DNA of 64,000 nt from Planococcus chinensis (GTDB lineage Bacteria; Bacillota; Bacilli; Bacillales_A; Planococcaceae), in the NCBI RefSeq assembly GCF_020071995.1, contig NZ_JABWTK010000009.1:83358-147357 (forward strand), written 5' to 3'. Shown here in pieces: positions 28,443-41,514 of the stretch. The translations under genes were made by a program, and so were the position numbers. Numbering within the stretch: position 1 is the stretch's first letter; the number at the start of each line of letters is the position of its first letter. The notes beneath the pieces were generated by a model, which was not told where the DNA came from, ran no database searches, and was given only the letters and a program-made list of their open reading frames with translations.

Positions 28443-29316
28443 GCATACCGATGAAACTGAATTGATCATAATTACCGGCATGTCAGGAGCGGGTAAAACA
28501 GTCGCTATCCAAAGCTTCGAGGATTTGGGCTTTTTTACAATTGACAACTTGCCGCCTGCGCTTTTATTGACTTTTATCAAGTTGATGAGAGACTCAGGCA
28601 AATCGATGAAACGCGTCGCTGCCGTAATGGATTTGCGGGGCGGGGACTTTTTTGACAGTTTGGTCGATGCAATCGACAATATTTCGAAAGAACCGAAAGT
28701 ATCCACCACCATCCTATTCCTGGATGCCGATAATCAGACGCTGGTCAGCCGCTACAAAGAATCACGGCGATCGCATCCGTTGTCGCCAGGCGGCTTAGTG
28801 CTGGGCGGCATCAAAAAAGAGCGCGATATGCTGATGGATCTGCAAGGGCGAGCGAAGTATATTTACAATACCTCGTCGATGACACCGCGTCAGCTTAGAG
28901 AAAAAATCGTATCGGATTTTGCGACGCAATCCAGCAATAAATTTACCGTCAATGTCATGTCCTTCGGCTTCAAGCACGGCATTCCAATTGATGCTGATTT
29001 GGTTTTTGATGTGCGCTTCTTGCCGAATCCTTATTATATTGAAGATTTGAAGCCGTTATCGGGTCTGGATGAACCGGTTTCAAGCTATGTGCTTCAATGG
29101 GGCGAAACGCAGACGTTGATCAGCAAATTGAGCGACCTTTTTGACTTCATCATTCCCCAGTATAAAAACGAAGGCAAAGCCCAATTGGTAATCGCTTTCG
29201 GCTGTACGGGCGGACAACACCGTTCAGTAACGCTTGCTGAATATTATGGAAAACTGCTGGCTGAACATAATAAAACAATCGTCACGCATCGGGACGTCAA
29301 AACAAGAAAGGGCTGA
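28435..29316 (+). CDS. rapZ: RapZ/YvcJ family nucleotide-binding protein
   Basis: A 293-residue P-loop protein with Walker A GMSGAGKT (15-22), the conserved DNLPP (about 37-41) and the C-terminal [11 protein letters not shown] motif of the RapZ RNA/metabolite-binding domain. In Gram-negatives RapZ controls small-RNA turnover; in Bacillus YvcJ is a GTPase/ATPase linked to competence-gene expression by an unclear route. The ATG at 28435 follows GAGGGG and overlaps the yvcI stop. Confidence 0.94.
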   Translation: MDKHTDETELIIITGMSGAGKTVAIQSFEDLGFFTIDNLPPALLLTFIKLMRDSGKSMKRVAAVMDLRGGDFFDSLVDAIDNISKEPKVSTTILFLDADNQTLVSRYKESRRSHPLSPGGLVLGGIKKERDMLMDLQGRAKYIYNTSSMTPRQLREKIVSDFATQSSNKFTVNVMSFGFKHGIPIDADLVFDVRFLPNPYYIEDLKPLSGLDEPVSSYVLQWGETQTLISKLSDLFDFIIPQYKNEGKAQLVIAFGCTGGQHRSVTLAEYYGKLLAEHNKTIVTHRDVKTRKG

Positions 29317-29320
29317 GTGC

Positions 29321-30316
29321 ATGGAAAGTACTTTACGCCGGAAACGGGTTGTCATCATTGGCGGCGGTACAGGGCTGTCTACATTATTGCGGGGCTTGAA
29401 AAAGTTCCCGTTGGATTTGACTGCCATTGTGACCGTGGCTGATGATGGGGGAAGCTCCGGGCGTCTTCGAAATGACTTGGATATTCCGCCTCCCGGCGAT
29501 ATCCGGAATGTCATGGCCGCTTTATCGGATGCGGAACCTTTGGTAGCGGAAATGTTTCAATATCGATTTAAACAATCACCGGATCTGGACGGCCATTCAC
29601 TGGGCAATTTAATGTTGGCGGCCTTAACCAATATTACCGGCGATTTTTCGCATGCGGTGAAAGAAATGAGCCGCGTGCTGAATGTCAATGGGACTGTATT
29701 GCCGGCAGCCAACCAGTTGGTCACACTTCATGCAGAGTTTGAAGACGGCACGATTGTCAGTGGAGAATCGAAAATTCCGGCGTATTTGCAGCCGATCAAA
29801 AGAGTTTTTCTGGAGCCCCGCGATGTCAAAACCTTGCCGGACACCATAGAAGCCATTCAAAAGGCAGATGTCATCGTCGTAGGCCCCGGGTCGTTATATA
29901 CCAGCATTTTGCCGAACCTTCTTGTTAAAGATATTAAAAAGGCGGTCAAATCAGCCGAGGCCAAAAAGATTTATATTTGCAACCTGATGACGCAGGCTGG
30001 AGAAACCTATAAATATACGGCATGCGACCATGTCAAAGCGCTTTATGACCATGTAGGCGAACCGTTTCTGGACGCCATTTTACTGAATAAAGAACAGGTT
30101 CCCCAAGGAATTGCGGAACGCTATATCAAACAAAAAGCCTGGCCTGTAGCGTACGATGAAGAACGTCTGCAGAGCATGGGCCTTGAAATTTTTAAACAGG
30201 ACATCGCCAACATTTTGGGTGAAACGGTCCGGCATGAACCATTGAAAGTGGCAGAATGGTTGTTTGAATACGCCGGAGGCCTGGCCAAAGAAGATCCAAA
30301 GCAGCTATATTTCTAG
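29321..30316 (+). CDS. yvcK: YvcK family gluconeogenesis/morphogenesis factor
   Basis: A 331-residue protein of the CofD/YvcK family, with the glycine-rich [15 protein letters not shown] (residues 11-25), [11 protein letters not shown] and the PPPGDIRNV segment, plus GPGSLYTSI. In B. subtilis it binds UDP-sugars and is needed for growth on gluconeogenic carbon and for PBP1 localisation. The ATG at 29321 starts four bases after rapZ ends and follows GAAAGGG; the longer in-frame reading lies within rapZ. Confidence 0.94.
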   Translation: MESTLRRKRVVIIGGGTGLSTLLRGLKKFPLDLTAIVTVADDGGSSGRLRNDLDIPPPGDIRNVMAALSDAEPLVAEMFQYRFKQSPDLDGHSLGNLMLAALTNITGDFSHAVKEMSRVLNVNGTVLPAANQLVTLHAEFEDGTIVSGESKIPAYLQPIKRVFLEPRDVKTLPDTIEAIQKADVIVVGPGSLYTSILPNLLVKDIKKAVKSAEAKKIYICNLMTQAGETYKYTACDHVKALYDHVGEPFLDAILLNKEQVPQGIAERYIKQKAWPVAYDEERLQSMGLEIFKQDIANILGETVRHEPLKVAEWLFEYAGGLAKEDPKQLYF

Positions 30317-30339
30317 CGCTTGGAAAGGGGGAAGATGTT

Positions 30340-31290
30340 TTGTCTTTTGCTTCGGAAACAAAAAAAGAGATGACCCAAGTAGAAGTGGACGATTGTTGCG
30401 GGAAAGCGGAATTATCTGCCTTGATCCGTATGAATGGAACCCTGTCATTTTCAAATCGCCAGCTAAGCCTTGATATCCAGACGGAAAATGCAGCGATTGC
30501 CCGTCGGATTTACACATTGCTGAAACGGTTTTACCGGGCTTATCCGGTGGAGTTGCTGGTGCGGAAGAAAATGCGGCTAAAGAAAAACAACGTTTACATT
30601 TGCAGAATCAGGGAAGGTTCTAAACATGTATTGGAAGACTTAGCGATCATTTCAGAAGGCTTCCAATTTGAACATGAAATCAATAAATCCTTGATTGAAA
30701 AAAATTGCTGCAAACGCGCCTATTTGCGCGGGGCATTTTTAGCCGGCGGTTCTGTCAATAACCCAGAGACGTCTTCATATCACTTGGAAATTTATTCACT
30801 ATATAAAGACCATGCAGAATCCCTGGTGGATCTGATGAATGAATTCCACTTGAACGCGAAAACGATTGAACGGAAAAAAGGCTTTGTAACTTATTTAAAA
30901 GAAGCTGAAAAGATTTCAGATTTTCTGAGCATAGCTGGTGCCCATTCAGCATTATTGAAATTTGAAGACGTGCGGATCATCCGGGATATGCGCAACAGCG
31001 TAAACCGCCTGGTGAACTGCGAAACGGCGAATTTGAATAAAACCATCGATGCCGCACTGCGCCAAGTGGAAAACATCCGCTTTATCGATCAAACGATCGG
31101 GATTGACCAATTGCCTGAACGGCTGCGGGAAATTGCGCGGCTGCGGGTGGAATACCAGGACGTCACGTTAAAAGAACTGGGTGAAATGGTATCGGCAGGC
31201 AGTGTCAGTAAATCCGGTGTGAACCACAGATTGCGGAAAATTGATGAAATTGCCGAAAACTTGCGCAAGGGAGAGATGATCGGCCAATAA
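30340..31290 (+). CDS. whiA: WhiA family DNA-binding protein
   Basis: A 316-residue protein fusing a LAGLIDADG-type homing-endonuclease fold ([20 protein letters not shown], mid-protein, lacking obvious nuclease acidic pairs) to a C-terminal helix-turn-helix ([20 protein letters not shown]). It controls sporulation division in Streptomyces and chromosome segregation/division in Bacillus. The TTG start at 30340, behind AAAGGGGGAAG, gives the typical [11 protein letters not shown]-terminus. Confidence 0.95.
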   Translation: MSFASETKKEMTQVEVDDCCGKAELSALIRMNGTLSFSNRQLSLDIQTENAAIARRIYTLLKRFYRAYPVELLVRKKMRLKKNNVYICRIREGSKHVLEDLAIISEGFQFEHEINKSLIEKNCCKRAYLRGAFLAGGSVNNPETSSYHLEIYSLYKDHAESLVDLMNEFHLNAKTIERKKGFVTYLKEAEKISDFLSIAGAHSALLKFEDVRIIRDMRNSVNRLVNCETANLNKTIDAALRQVENIRFIDQTIGIDQLPERLREIARLRVEYQDVTLKELGEMVSAGSVSKSGVNHRLRKIDEIAENLRKGEMIGQ

Positions 31291-31348
31291 TTTTGGCCGT
31301 TCTTTCATATATTTGGGGTGTGCAGATCAGTTTTAGAGGAGGAGCAAC

Positions 31349-31606
31349 ATGGTTGAAAAACAAGTAGTAGTCCAGTTGAAATCAGGTTTACAAGCAAGGC
31401 AGGCGGCATTGTTCGTGCAGGAAGCCAACCGGTTTAATTCGGATGTGTACCTGGAAAAAGACGATAAAAAAGTAAATGCGAAAAGCATCATGGGCATTAT
31501 GAGCCTGGCAATCAGCAAAGGAACAGATGTAAAAATCTCTGCTGACGGCAAAGATGAACAAACAGCTGTAGATTCACTGGCTGCCCTAATCGAGAAAGAA
31601 GCTTAA
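31349..31606 (+). CDS. crh: HPr-like protein Crh
   Basis: An 85-residue HPr paralogue. Residue 15, the PTS phosphorylation histidine in HPr, is glutamine here (GLQAR), while Ser46 in AKSIMG is kept, so it is a target of HprK but not of enzyme I. Crh(Ser-P) is a CcpA co-repressor. It is the last gene of the yvcI-crh operon, as in B. subtilis. GAGGAGG precedes the ATG. Confidence 0.96.
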   Translation: MVEKQVVVQLKSGLQARQAALFVQEANRFNSDVYLEKDDKKVNAKSIMGIMSLAISKGTDVKISADGKDEQTAVDSLAALIEKEA

Positions 31607-31645
31607 AAAGAAAGTCCGCAGCCAAATGCTGCGGACTTTCTTTTA
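31606..31645 (+). terminator. Terminator after crh
   Basis: AAAGAAAGTCCGCAGC pairs with GCTGCGGACTTTCTTT around CAAAT, ending in TTTT. Confidence 0.9.
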
Positions 31646-32090
31646 GGCTGTAGACAAACTTTAAATGAAATGAATAGAATGCATAAAACCAACCGGTCCG
31701 GCCACTTCGCTTTCCGTGGGCTCAGCTTCAGTCTCCTCGTCGCTTCGAAAACCCGCTGCTCCTGTTTCTGTCCCTGCATCGCTACGCTAGCTTCGGGACA
31801 TGACAAACCGTTGCATCGCTGCGCTAGCTTCGTCGCAAAGGCTTGCCCTCGCTGCCTTCGGCCAATGTCTTGCCAAAATTCCGGCTGCTTCTGACACCTC
31901 CATGGCTTGGAGTGCAAGCGCTCGACTCCTGCGGGAACAGCCCGAGCTGAAGACCCTGGAGCGACCGGAGGGAGTGAAGCGGCTAAGGCCGGGCCCGCGG
32001 AAAGCGAGCGCTGGAACGGAAAGCCTTCACGCCTTCTTCGTCTCTTTGAAATTTTTATGGAATTCAGGGAAAGCAGTTGACTAATCATAA
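31646..32090. repeat. GC-rich intergenic repeat element, copy A
   Basis: About 445 bases between crh and clpP, rich in CpG and palindromic segments. It shares vocabulary with the composite elements at 41066 and 56842 (CGCTTTCCG near the left, CGACTCCTGCGGGAACAG, GAGCTGAAGACCCT, GGGCCCGCGGAAAGCGAGCG near the right). Within it a 20-base word (GCATCGCTACGCTAGCTTCG at 31776 and the same with one change at 31813) occurs twice. Long open frames on both strands cross it, but none has a ribosome-binding site or a recognisable product. Confidence 0.65.
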
Positions 32091-32181
32091 GAACGCGTCC
32101 GGCTGAAACGGAGGATCCGGCATATCCTATTATATGTTCCTTCATCTCTAATATCTAAAAATCCTTTTTAAAATTCCGGAA

Positions 32182-32220
32182 CGAAAAACGAGAGCCAGGA
32201 TAAAGAAATCCTGGCTCTCG
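32182..32220 (-). terminator. clpP terminator
   Basis: GAGAGCCAGGAT pairs with ATCCTGGCTCTC; on the minus strand it is followed by GTTTTTCG. It also faces the end of the repeat element. Confidence 0.85.
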
Positions 32221-32229
32221 CTGTTTATC

Positions 32230-32832
32230 TTATTTTTTGTCTTCCAACATTTTGTTACGCGTGATGATTTGGTCAACTAAACCATACTCCACTGCACGTT
32301 CAGCAGTCATGAAGTTGTCGCGGTCTGTGTCTTTTGAAATCACTTCAAGCGGCTGGCCAGTACGTTCTGACAAGATTTCGTTCAATTTTTCGCGAAGGTG
32401 CAAAATGCGTTTCGCGGCAATTTCGATTTCTGTCGCTTGCCCTTGAGCTCCGCCAAGCGGTTGGTGAATCATGACTTCAGCGTTTGGAAGCGCATAGCGT
32501 TTGCCTTTTGTTCCGGCTGCAAGCAAGAAAGCGCCCATTGATGCCGCCATACCGATGCAGACAGTTTGTACGTCCGGTTTGATAAACTGCATTACGTCAT
32601 AAATCGCCATACCGGCAGTGATGCTGCCGCCCGGGCTGTTAATGTAGATGGAAATATCTTTTTCCGGATCTTCAGCTTCAAGGAATAGGAGCTGTGCTAC
32701 GATTGAGTTGGCAACATTATCATCGATTCCGCTGCCAAGCATAATGACGCGGTCTTTCAACAAGCGGGAATAAATATCATAAGCGCGTTCGCCTCTGCTT
32801 GTCTGTTCAATTACTGTAGGAATTAAATTCAT
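32230..32832 (-). CDS. clpP: ATP-dependent Clp protease proteolytic subunit
   Basis: A 200-residue serine protease that forms the double heptameric chamber used by ClpC, ClpE and ClpX. The catalytic triad is Ser98 (AASMG), His123 (MIHQPLGG) and Asp172. The ATG at 32832 follows GAGGAGG; an in-frame start six residues upstream overlaps that site. It is monocistronic on the minus strand, with a CtsR operator over its promoter. Confidence 0.98.
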   Translation of the reverse strand: MNLIPTVIEQTSRGERAYDIYSRLLKDRVIMLGSGIDDNVANSIVAQLLFLEAEDPEKDISIYINSPGGSITAGMAIYDVMQFIKPDVQTVCIGMAASMGAFLLAAGTKGKRYALPNAEVMIHQPLGGAQGQATEIEIAAKRILHLREKLNEILSERTGQPLEVISKDTDRDNFMTAERAVEYGLVDQIITRNKMLEDKK

Positions 32833-32899
32833 AAGATAGTTCCTCCTCATAATAAGTGATGGTCATTTCCTGCTGAAAGTTCTTCCAGCTGTATTAATA

Positions 32900-32929
32900 T
32901 CATACACATTATGGTCAATGAAGGTCAAA
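32900..32929 (-). promoter_or_regulatory. clpP promoter
   Basis: On the minus strand TTGACC (32929-32924), 18-base spacer and TATGAT (32905-32900). Confidence 0.65.
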
Positions 32930-32930
32930 T
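32914..32930 (+). promoter_or_regulatory. CtsR operator upstream of clpP
   Basis: GGTCAAT-GAA-GGTCAAA on the plus strand fits the CtsR heptanucleotide direct repeat (RGTCAAA-NAN-RGTCAAA) with one mismatch, and it covers the -35 region of the clpP promoter. This is the expected heat-shock control. Confidence 0.85.
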
Positions 32931-32952
32931 CTAACGAATTATAAAAAGGTGC

Positions 32953-32981
32953 TTGAAAACTTTTTTTATTATGGTTATAAT
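32953..32981 (+). promoter_or_regulatory. tRNA-Arg promoter
   Basis: TTGAAA (32953-32958), 17-base spacer, TATAAT (32976-32981); predicted start point about 32988. Confidence 0.7.
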
Positions 32982-33004
32982 AGAAAAGTCGTTAACGACC
33001 AAAC

Positions 33005-33076
33005 GCCCTCGTAGTGTAATGGATCACACGTAAGATTCCGGTTCTTAAAATGGAGGTTCGATTCCTTCCGAGGGCA
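33005..33076 (+). tRNA. tRNA-Arg (anticodon CCG)
   Basis: A cloverleaf folds cleanly: acceptor GCCCTCG/CGAGGGC with discriminator A, D-stem GTGT/ACAC, anticodon stem TAAGA/TCTTA with loop TTCCGGT (anticodon CCG, reading CGG), and T-stem GGAGG/CCTTC with loop TTCGATT. The 3' CCA is not encoded. A lone tRNA-Arg(CCG) near clpP is also found in B. subtilis (from memory). Confidence 0.93.
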
Positions 33077-33081
33077 TATGT

Positions 33082-33131
33082 AAAAGCCGATTCACTTCCG
33101 TAACTTTCGGAAAGGGAATCGGCTTTTTGTT
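33082..33131 (+). terminator. tRNA-Arg terminator
   Basis: AAAAGCCGATTC pairs with GAATCGGCTTTT around a long inner loop that itself contains TTCCG/CGGAA; TTTTT follows. The next 220 bases up to 33353 hold a TATAAT at 33200 but no convincing gene. Confidence 0.85.
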
Positions 33132-33353
33132 TTATTGACGCAGCGGATGCTGAAAAATTGCTTACTTTGGAGAATGTCCCAGCCATTTTATGTTTCCGCT
33201 ATAATGAAATGGTGTCCTGGTTGTTTCGTTCCCATTTTAAAAAGGGCTCTCGGAGACCGAAAGAGAAAAGTTTGAAAGAAAGCGTTTTGCGGCATTACAG
33301 TTAGAAGACCACAGAAGTTCAACTATTAGAATCCATAGAAAGCAGGAGATACG

Positions 33354-33584
33354 GTGATTACTTTATACACACGGCCCAATTGCCCGTTATGCGATGAAGC
33401 AAAAATGATGATGGAACTTGTAAGGGAAGATTTTCCATTCGAGTACGAAGAAGTCAATATCGAAAGCGATGATGCCATCCATGAAAAATACATGCTAATG
33501 ATTCCCGTCGTTGAAAAAGACGGACAAGTCGCCATTTACGGAAATATCGGCTATATCGAACTGCTGGAAGCGTTGGAATTTTAA
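33354..33584 (+). CDS. Glutaredoxin-like small protein (DUF836-type)
   Basis: A 76-residue thioredoxin-fold protein beginning ITLYTRPNCPLCDEAK, with the redox pair Cys10-Cys13 and a cis-proline region (MLMIPVVEKDG) followed by the final strand/helix. It fits the glutaredoxin-like DUF836 group. The start is GTG at 33354 behind AGGAGAT. It directly precedes the cggR promoter, a position also seen in other Bacillales; its redox partner is unknown. Confidence 0.8.
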   Translation: MITLYTRPNCPLCDEAKMMMELVREDFPFEYEEVNIESDDAIHEKYMLMIPVVEKDGQVAIYGNIGYIELLEALEF

Positions 33585-33597
33585 CGCTTCTTTTTAT

Positions 33598-33626
33598 TTG
33601 CATTTTAATAAGTGATTCGCTAGAAT
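33598..33626 (+). promoter_or_regulatory. cggR-gap operon promoter
   Basis: TTGCAT (33598-33603), 17-base spacer, TAGAAT (33621-33626). The CggR operator begins just after the predicted start point. Confidence 0.7.
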
Positions 33627-33634
33627 GTAACTAG

Positions 33635-33671
33635 TGGGACATAAAAATAACAAGTGGGACAAAAATCGTCC
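33635..33671 (+). promoter_or_regulatory. CggR operator
   Basis: Two GGGAC half-sites (33636-33640 and 33656-33660) lie exactly 20 bases apart, and GTCC at 33668 completes the second unit. This matches the known CGGGAC-N6-TGTC-N4 direct-repeat arrangement, with T in place of the first C and a degenerate TGTC (TAAC) in the first unit. Confidence 0.8.
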
Positions 33672-33692
33672 AGCTCGAAATGGAGTGAACGA

Positions 33693-34736
33693 ATGGATCC
33701 ATTAACGGAAGCGAAAAAAAAGCTGATGCCGGAAATGACCGAGCTCCTGAAGAAACGTTATCAGATCCTGCAGACGATTGGACTGGAACAGCCGATTGGC
33801 AGGCGGACGTTAAGTGAACTTGCCGGCATGACAGAACGGGATATTCGGAAAGAAACGGATCTACTGCGAAATCAGCAGTTGATTGAAGCCAGAACTTCCG
33901 GCATGTATGTTTCAGTACAAGGCGAGGAAGTGCTGGAAGCTTTAAAAGATTTCATGCGCGAAATGGCTGGCTTGTCAGACATGGAAAAGCAGCTGAAATC
34001 GATTTTAGGCATCACAAGAGTGCTCATCCTGCCGCAAGACAGCGATGACATTCCAGCAGTGAAGGCAAACATTGGCAAAGAAGCAGCCCGCTTATTGGAA
34101 ACAAAGTTCCCACTGTATAAAAAAATTGCAGTGACCGGCGGCAGCACGATGGCCGCCATTTCGAAAGAAATCACTGCAGATAAGAAAGATGCTTCTCTGC
34201 AATTTATTGCTGCAAGAGGCGGACTTGGCGAAGATGTGCTGCATCAAGCCAATACCATTGCTTCTTTGTTCGCTGAAAAAACAGGCGGAGCCGTCAAAAC
34301 GCTCTACCTGCCGGATCATTTAAGTGCGGAAGCGTACGAGATGATGATGCGGGAACCGGTGATCAAGGAAATGATGGAGCTGTATGATCAGACAGAAGTA
34401 GTCGTCCATGGCATCGGCAACGCTGAAGAAATTGCGCTGCACCGCAAGTCTTCGGTGGAAGAAGTAAATCGGATCCGAAATGGCGGAGCGGTCAGCGAAG
34501 CTTTCGGCTATTACTTCGACAAAGAAGGAAATGTAGTTTATCGCATCCGCACAGCGGGAATCCAAATGGAGCAGGTTCAAAACGCGCCATTTATCCTGGC
34601 GGTTGCAGGAGGACGTTCTAAAGCGACAGCGATTCTCTCGTATTTCAAAATTGCACCGCCGCAGACGACCTTAATTACAGATGAAGGTGCAGCACGAAAA
34701 ATAATCGAGTTAACTCAAAAACAGGAGGAATTTTAA
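33693..34736 (+). CDS. cggR: Central glycolytic genes regulator
   Basis: A 347-residue SorC/DeoR-family repressor: an N-terminal winged helix (RYQILQTIGLEQPIGRRTLS, ERDIRKETDLLRNQQLI) and a C-terminal sugar-binding domain with GGSTMAAIS and AARGGLGEDVLHQAN. In B. subtilis fructose-1,6-bisphosphate releases it from DNA, inducing lower glycolysis. The ATG at 33693 follows TGGAGTG; the longer reading to 33654 would overlap the operator. It ends immediately before the gap ATG. Confidence 0.94.
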   Translation: MDPLTEAKKKLMPEMTELLKKRYQILQTIGLEQPIGRRTLSELAGMTERDIRKETDLLRNQQLIEARTSGMYVSVQGEEVLEALKDFMREMAGLSDMEKQLKSILGITRVLILPQDSDDIPAVKANIGKEAARLLETKFPLYKKIAVTGGSTMAAISKEITADKKDASLQFIAARGGLGEDVLHQANTIASLFAEKTGGAVKTLYLPDHLSAEAYEMMMREPVIKEMMELYDQTEVVVHGIGNAEEIALHRKSSVEEVNRIRNGGAVSEAFGYYFDKEGNVVYRIRTAGIQMEQVQNAPFILAVAGGRSKATAILSYFKIAPPQTTLITDEGAARKIIELTQKQEEF

Positions 34737-35741
34737 ATGACTTTAAAATTAGCTATTAACGGATTCGGCCGTATCGGACGTATTGTATTCCGCCAAGCAT
34801 TGGCAAACGAAGAAGTGGAAGTAGTGGCAGTAAACGACTTGACTGACGCAAAAATGCTTGCTCACTTGTTGAAATATGATTCAATCCACGGCACATTGGA
34901 TGCAGAAATTTCATCTGAAGGCAATGATTTGATTGTCAACGGCAAGAAAATCCATGTCTACTCTGAAAAAGATCCAGCAAACCTTCCATGGGCTGAAAAC
35001 AACATCGATATCGTCATCGAATCTACTGGATTCTTCACAAATGCTGACGATGCGAAAAAACACATCCAAGCCGGCGCGAAAAAAGTAATCGTTTCTGCAC
35101 CAGGCAAGAACATGAAAACTCTTGTTATGGGCGTTAACCATGAAAGCTACAACCCGGAAGAAGACGATGTGATTTCAAACGCATCTTGTACAACAAACGG
35201 CCTTGCAGGAATCTCTAAAATCTTGAACGACCGTTTCGGCATCAAAAAAGCGATGATGACAACAATTCACTCGTACACAAACGACCAAATTCTTTTGGAC
35301 TCACCGCATAAAGATTACCGCCGTGCACGTTCTGCTGCAGAATCAATGATTCCGACTACTACAGGAGCTGCAGTTGCAGTAACAAAAGTATTGCCGGAAC
35401 TTGAAGGCAAATTGGACGGTATGGCAATCCGCGTTCCTACGCCAAACGTATCCTTGATCGACTTGGTTGCAGAACTTGAAACAGACGTGACAAAAGAAGA
35501 AGTAAATGCTGCACTTAAAGAAGCAATCGACAAAGACGAAAATGCATTCTTGAGCTACAGCGAACTTCCATTGGTTTCACGCGACTACAACGGCGTTACA
35601 GCTTCCTCAACTGTGGACTTGTTGTCTACAATGGAACTTGGCGGAAACATGGTAAAAGTTCTTGCATGGTACGATAACGAATCCGGTTATTCTGCACGAT
35701 GCATCGACATTGCTTTGCACATGTACAAAACAGGTTTGTAA
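34737..35741 (+). CDS. gap: Glyceraldehyde-3-phosphate dehydrogenase (NAD-type)
   Basis: A 334-residue GapA-type enzyme. NGFGRIGR (8-15) is the dinucleotide site, Asp34 in VNDLTD favours NAD over NADP, the catalytic Cys151 is in NASCTTN and His178 in TIHSYTNDQ. It catalyses the glycolytic oxidation of glyceraldehyde-3-phosphate. The ATG directly follows the cggR stop, with AGGAGG inside the end of cggR. The codon bias is strong, as expected of an abundant protein. Confidence 0.97.
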   Translation: MTLKLAINGFGRIGRIVFRQALANEEVEVVAVNDLTDAKMLAHLLKYDSIHGTLDAEISSEGNDLIVNGKKIHVYSEKDPANLPWAENNIDIVIESTGFFTNADDAKKHIQAGAKKVIVSAPGKNMKTLVMGVNHESYNPEEDDVISNASCTTNGLAGISKILNDRFGIKKAMMTTIHSYTNDQILLDSPHKDYRRARSAAESMIPTTTGAAVAVTKVLPELEGKLDGMAIRVPTPNVSLIDLVAELETDVTKEEVNAALKEAIDKDENAFLSYSELPLVSRDYNGVTASSTVDLLSTMELGGNMVKVLAWYDNESGYSARCIDIALHMYKTGL

Positions 35742-35775
35742 TCCCAAAATCATAGCTTAATTTCCGATGAACCTC

Positions 35776-35830
35776 TATAATGAAAGAGGGTAAAGGGGGT
35801 GGGGATCATACCCCGCCCCCTTATTTTTTT
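35776..35830 (+). terminator. Terminator hairpin with upstream TATAAT between gap and pgk
   Basis: AAGGGGG-T-GGGG (35794-35804) pairs with CCCC-G-CCCCCTT (35811-35822), followed by ATTTTTTT. A TATAAT at 35776-35781 lies just upstream without a clear -35. The hairpin may attenuate read-through from cggR-gap into pgk or protect the gap message. Confidence 0.7.
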
Positions 35831-35852
35831 AAATCGAACGGGAGGTATTTTC

Positions 35853-40650
<4,798 letters not shown>

Positions 40651-40679
40651 GGATAAGGGACCCTTTCGTTCTGTTGCTA

Positions 40680-40708
40680 TTGTCATAGTTCGGAGTTTTT
40701 GGTAAACT
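40680..40708 (+). promoter_or_regulatory. secG promoter
   Basis: TTGTCA (40680-40685), 17-base spacer, TAAACT (40703-40708). Confidence 0.6.
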
Positions 40709-40747
40709 TAGTCTTGTTGTGGAAGTTCTTTTCAGGAGGTGGAATTT

Positions 40748-40975
40748 ATGCATACGTTGTTAACGACCTTACTCGTTATCGTATCGCTCGCTTTAATCGT
40801 TGTCGTATTATTGCAATCAGGAAAAAGTGCAGGTCTTTCAGGAGCCATCTCCGGTGGAGCAGAGCAACTTTTCGGCAAGCAAAAAGCCCGTGGTTTGGAC
40901 CTAGTCCTTCAACGCGTAACGATTGTACTTGCTGCCTTATTCTTTATTCTGGCTATCGCCGTTACAAAAGTTTAA
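40748..40975 (+). CDS. secG: Preprotein translocase subunit SecG
   Basis: A 75-residue two-helix membrane protein of the SecYEG channel. Hydrophobic segments at about 3-22 and 55-73 flank the conserved [20 protein letters not shown] loop. AGGAGGTGG precedes the ATG at 40748. Next to est, rnr, smpB and ssrA, as in B. subtilis. Confidence 0.95.
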   Translation: MHTLLTTLLVIVSLALIVVVLLQSGKSAGLSGAISGGAEQLFGKQKARGLDLVLQRVTIVLAALFFILAIAVTKV

Positions 40976-40986
40976 TGTGGATAATC

Positions 40987-41025
40987 AAAACGCCTGACCA
41001 ATTACTGGTTAGGCGTTTTCTTTTA
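40987..41025 (+). terminator. Terminator after secG
   Basis: AAAACGCCT-G-ACCA pairs with TGGT-T-AGGCGTTTT around ATTAC, followed by CTTTT. Confidence 0.85.
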
Positions 41026-41065
41026 AATAGGGTGAAAAATTTTAGCTTTGCTTTTGTATATTCCT

Positions 41066-41405
41066 GATATTCCGCAAACCAGCTGCGCTTTCCTGCGGGC
41101 TTGCGCCGAACTAACTCGAACTGACGTCCGAGTGGATTTCGGCACTTCGCTATCCCGCGGGAGTCTCCGCTGGTTTGCTCCATATCTTTAGATGCTTTAA
41201 TAAAAATGATTAACATGAAAATTGATGACAATACAAATTGTTGGCTATTTAATTGAACTTCATTTTTATGACCATATGCATGTATGATGAATGAGCGTAA
41301 GGCGGCGACTCCAGCGGGAATAGCATGAGCTGAAGGCCCCGCAGGAAGCGCAGCGACGAGGAGACTGAAGCCATGCCCGCGGAAAGCGTCCGCCTGAAGC
41401 GATTT
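41066..41405. repeat. Composite GC-rich intergenic repeat, copy B
   Basis: About 340 bases between secG and est: two conserved GC-rich blocks (about 41066-41186 and 41292-41405) around a roughly 100-base AT-rich core. Both blocks occur in the element at 56842-57245 in reverse complement. A 24-base stretch (41163-41186) is identical to 57074-57097 inverted; GGCGACTCCAGCGGGA (41304) and CCCGCGGAAAGCGTCC (41376) match 56962 and 56889 inverted. A 173-residue open frame on the minus strand crosses it but is not accepted as a gene. Confidence 0.75.
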
Positions 41406-41514
41406 CATCAACCCTTCTAAGGATAAGACAAAGAGTTTACCTGATATATTAAGGGTCTTTAAAGAATAAAATATACAGTTCAACTAAGTTAGATTGAATG
41501 AATGGAGGATATTT

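Noticed and set aside
31603..32145. Long open frames across repeat copy A on both strands (up to 180 codons)
   Set aside because: No ribosome-binding sites, no family text, low-complexity composition, and they coincide with the GC-rich repeat.
33280..33300. cre (CcpA) site near AAAGCGTTTTGC upstream of the glutaredoxin-like gene
   Set aside because: The core fits partly, but the outer TG and CA bases of the consensus are missing.
33210..33305. 31-codon ORF between tRNA-Arg and the glutaredoxin-like gene
   Set aside because: No ribosome-binding site precedes the ATG and no homologue is recognised.
40962..41483. 173-codon minus-strand frame across repeat copy B
   Set aside because: Shares peptide words (DAFRGHGFS, DMEQTSGD, GKRSWFAEY) with copy C, but in copy C these words fall in different frames, which is expected of conserved DNA rather than a conserved protein.
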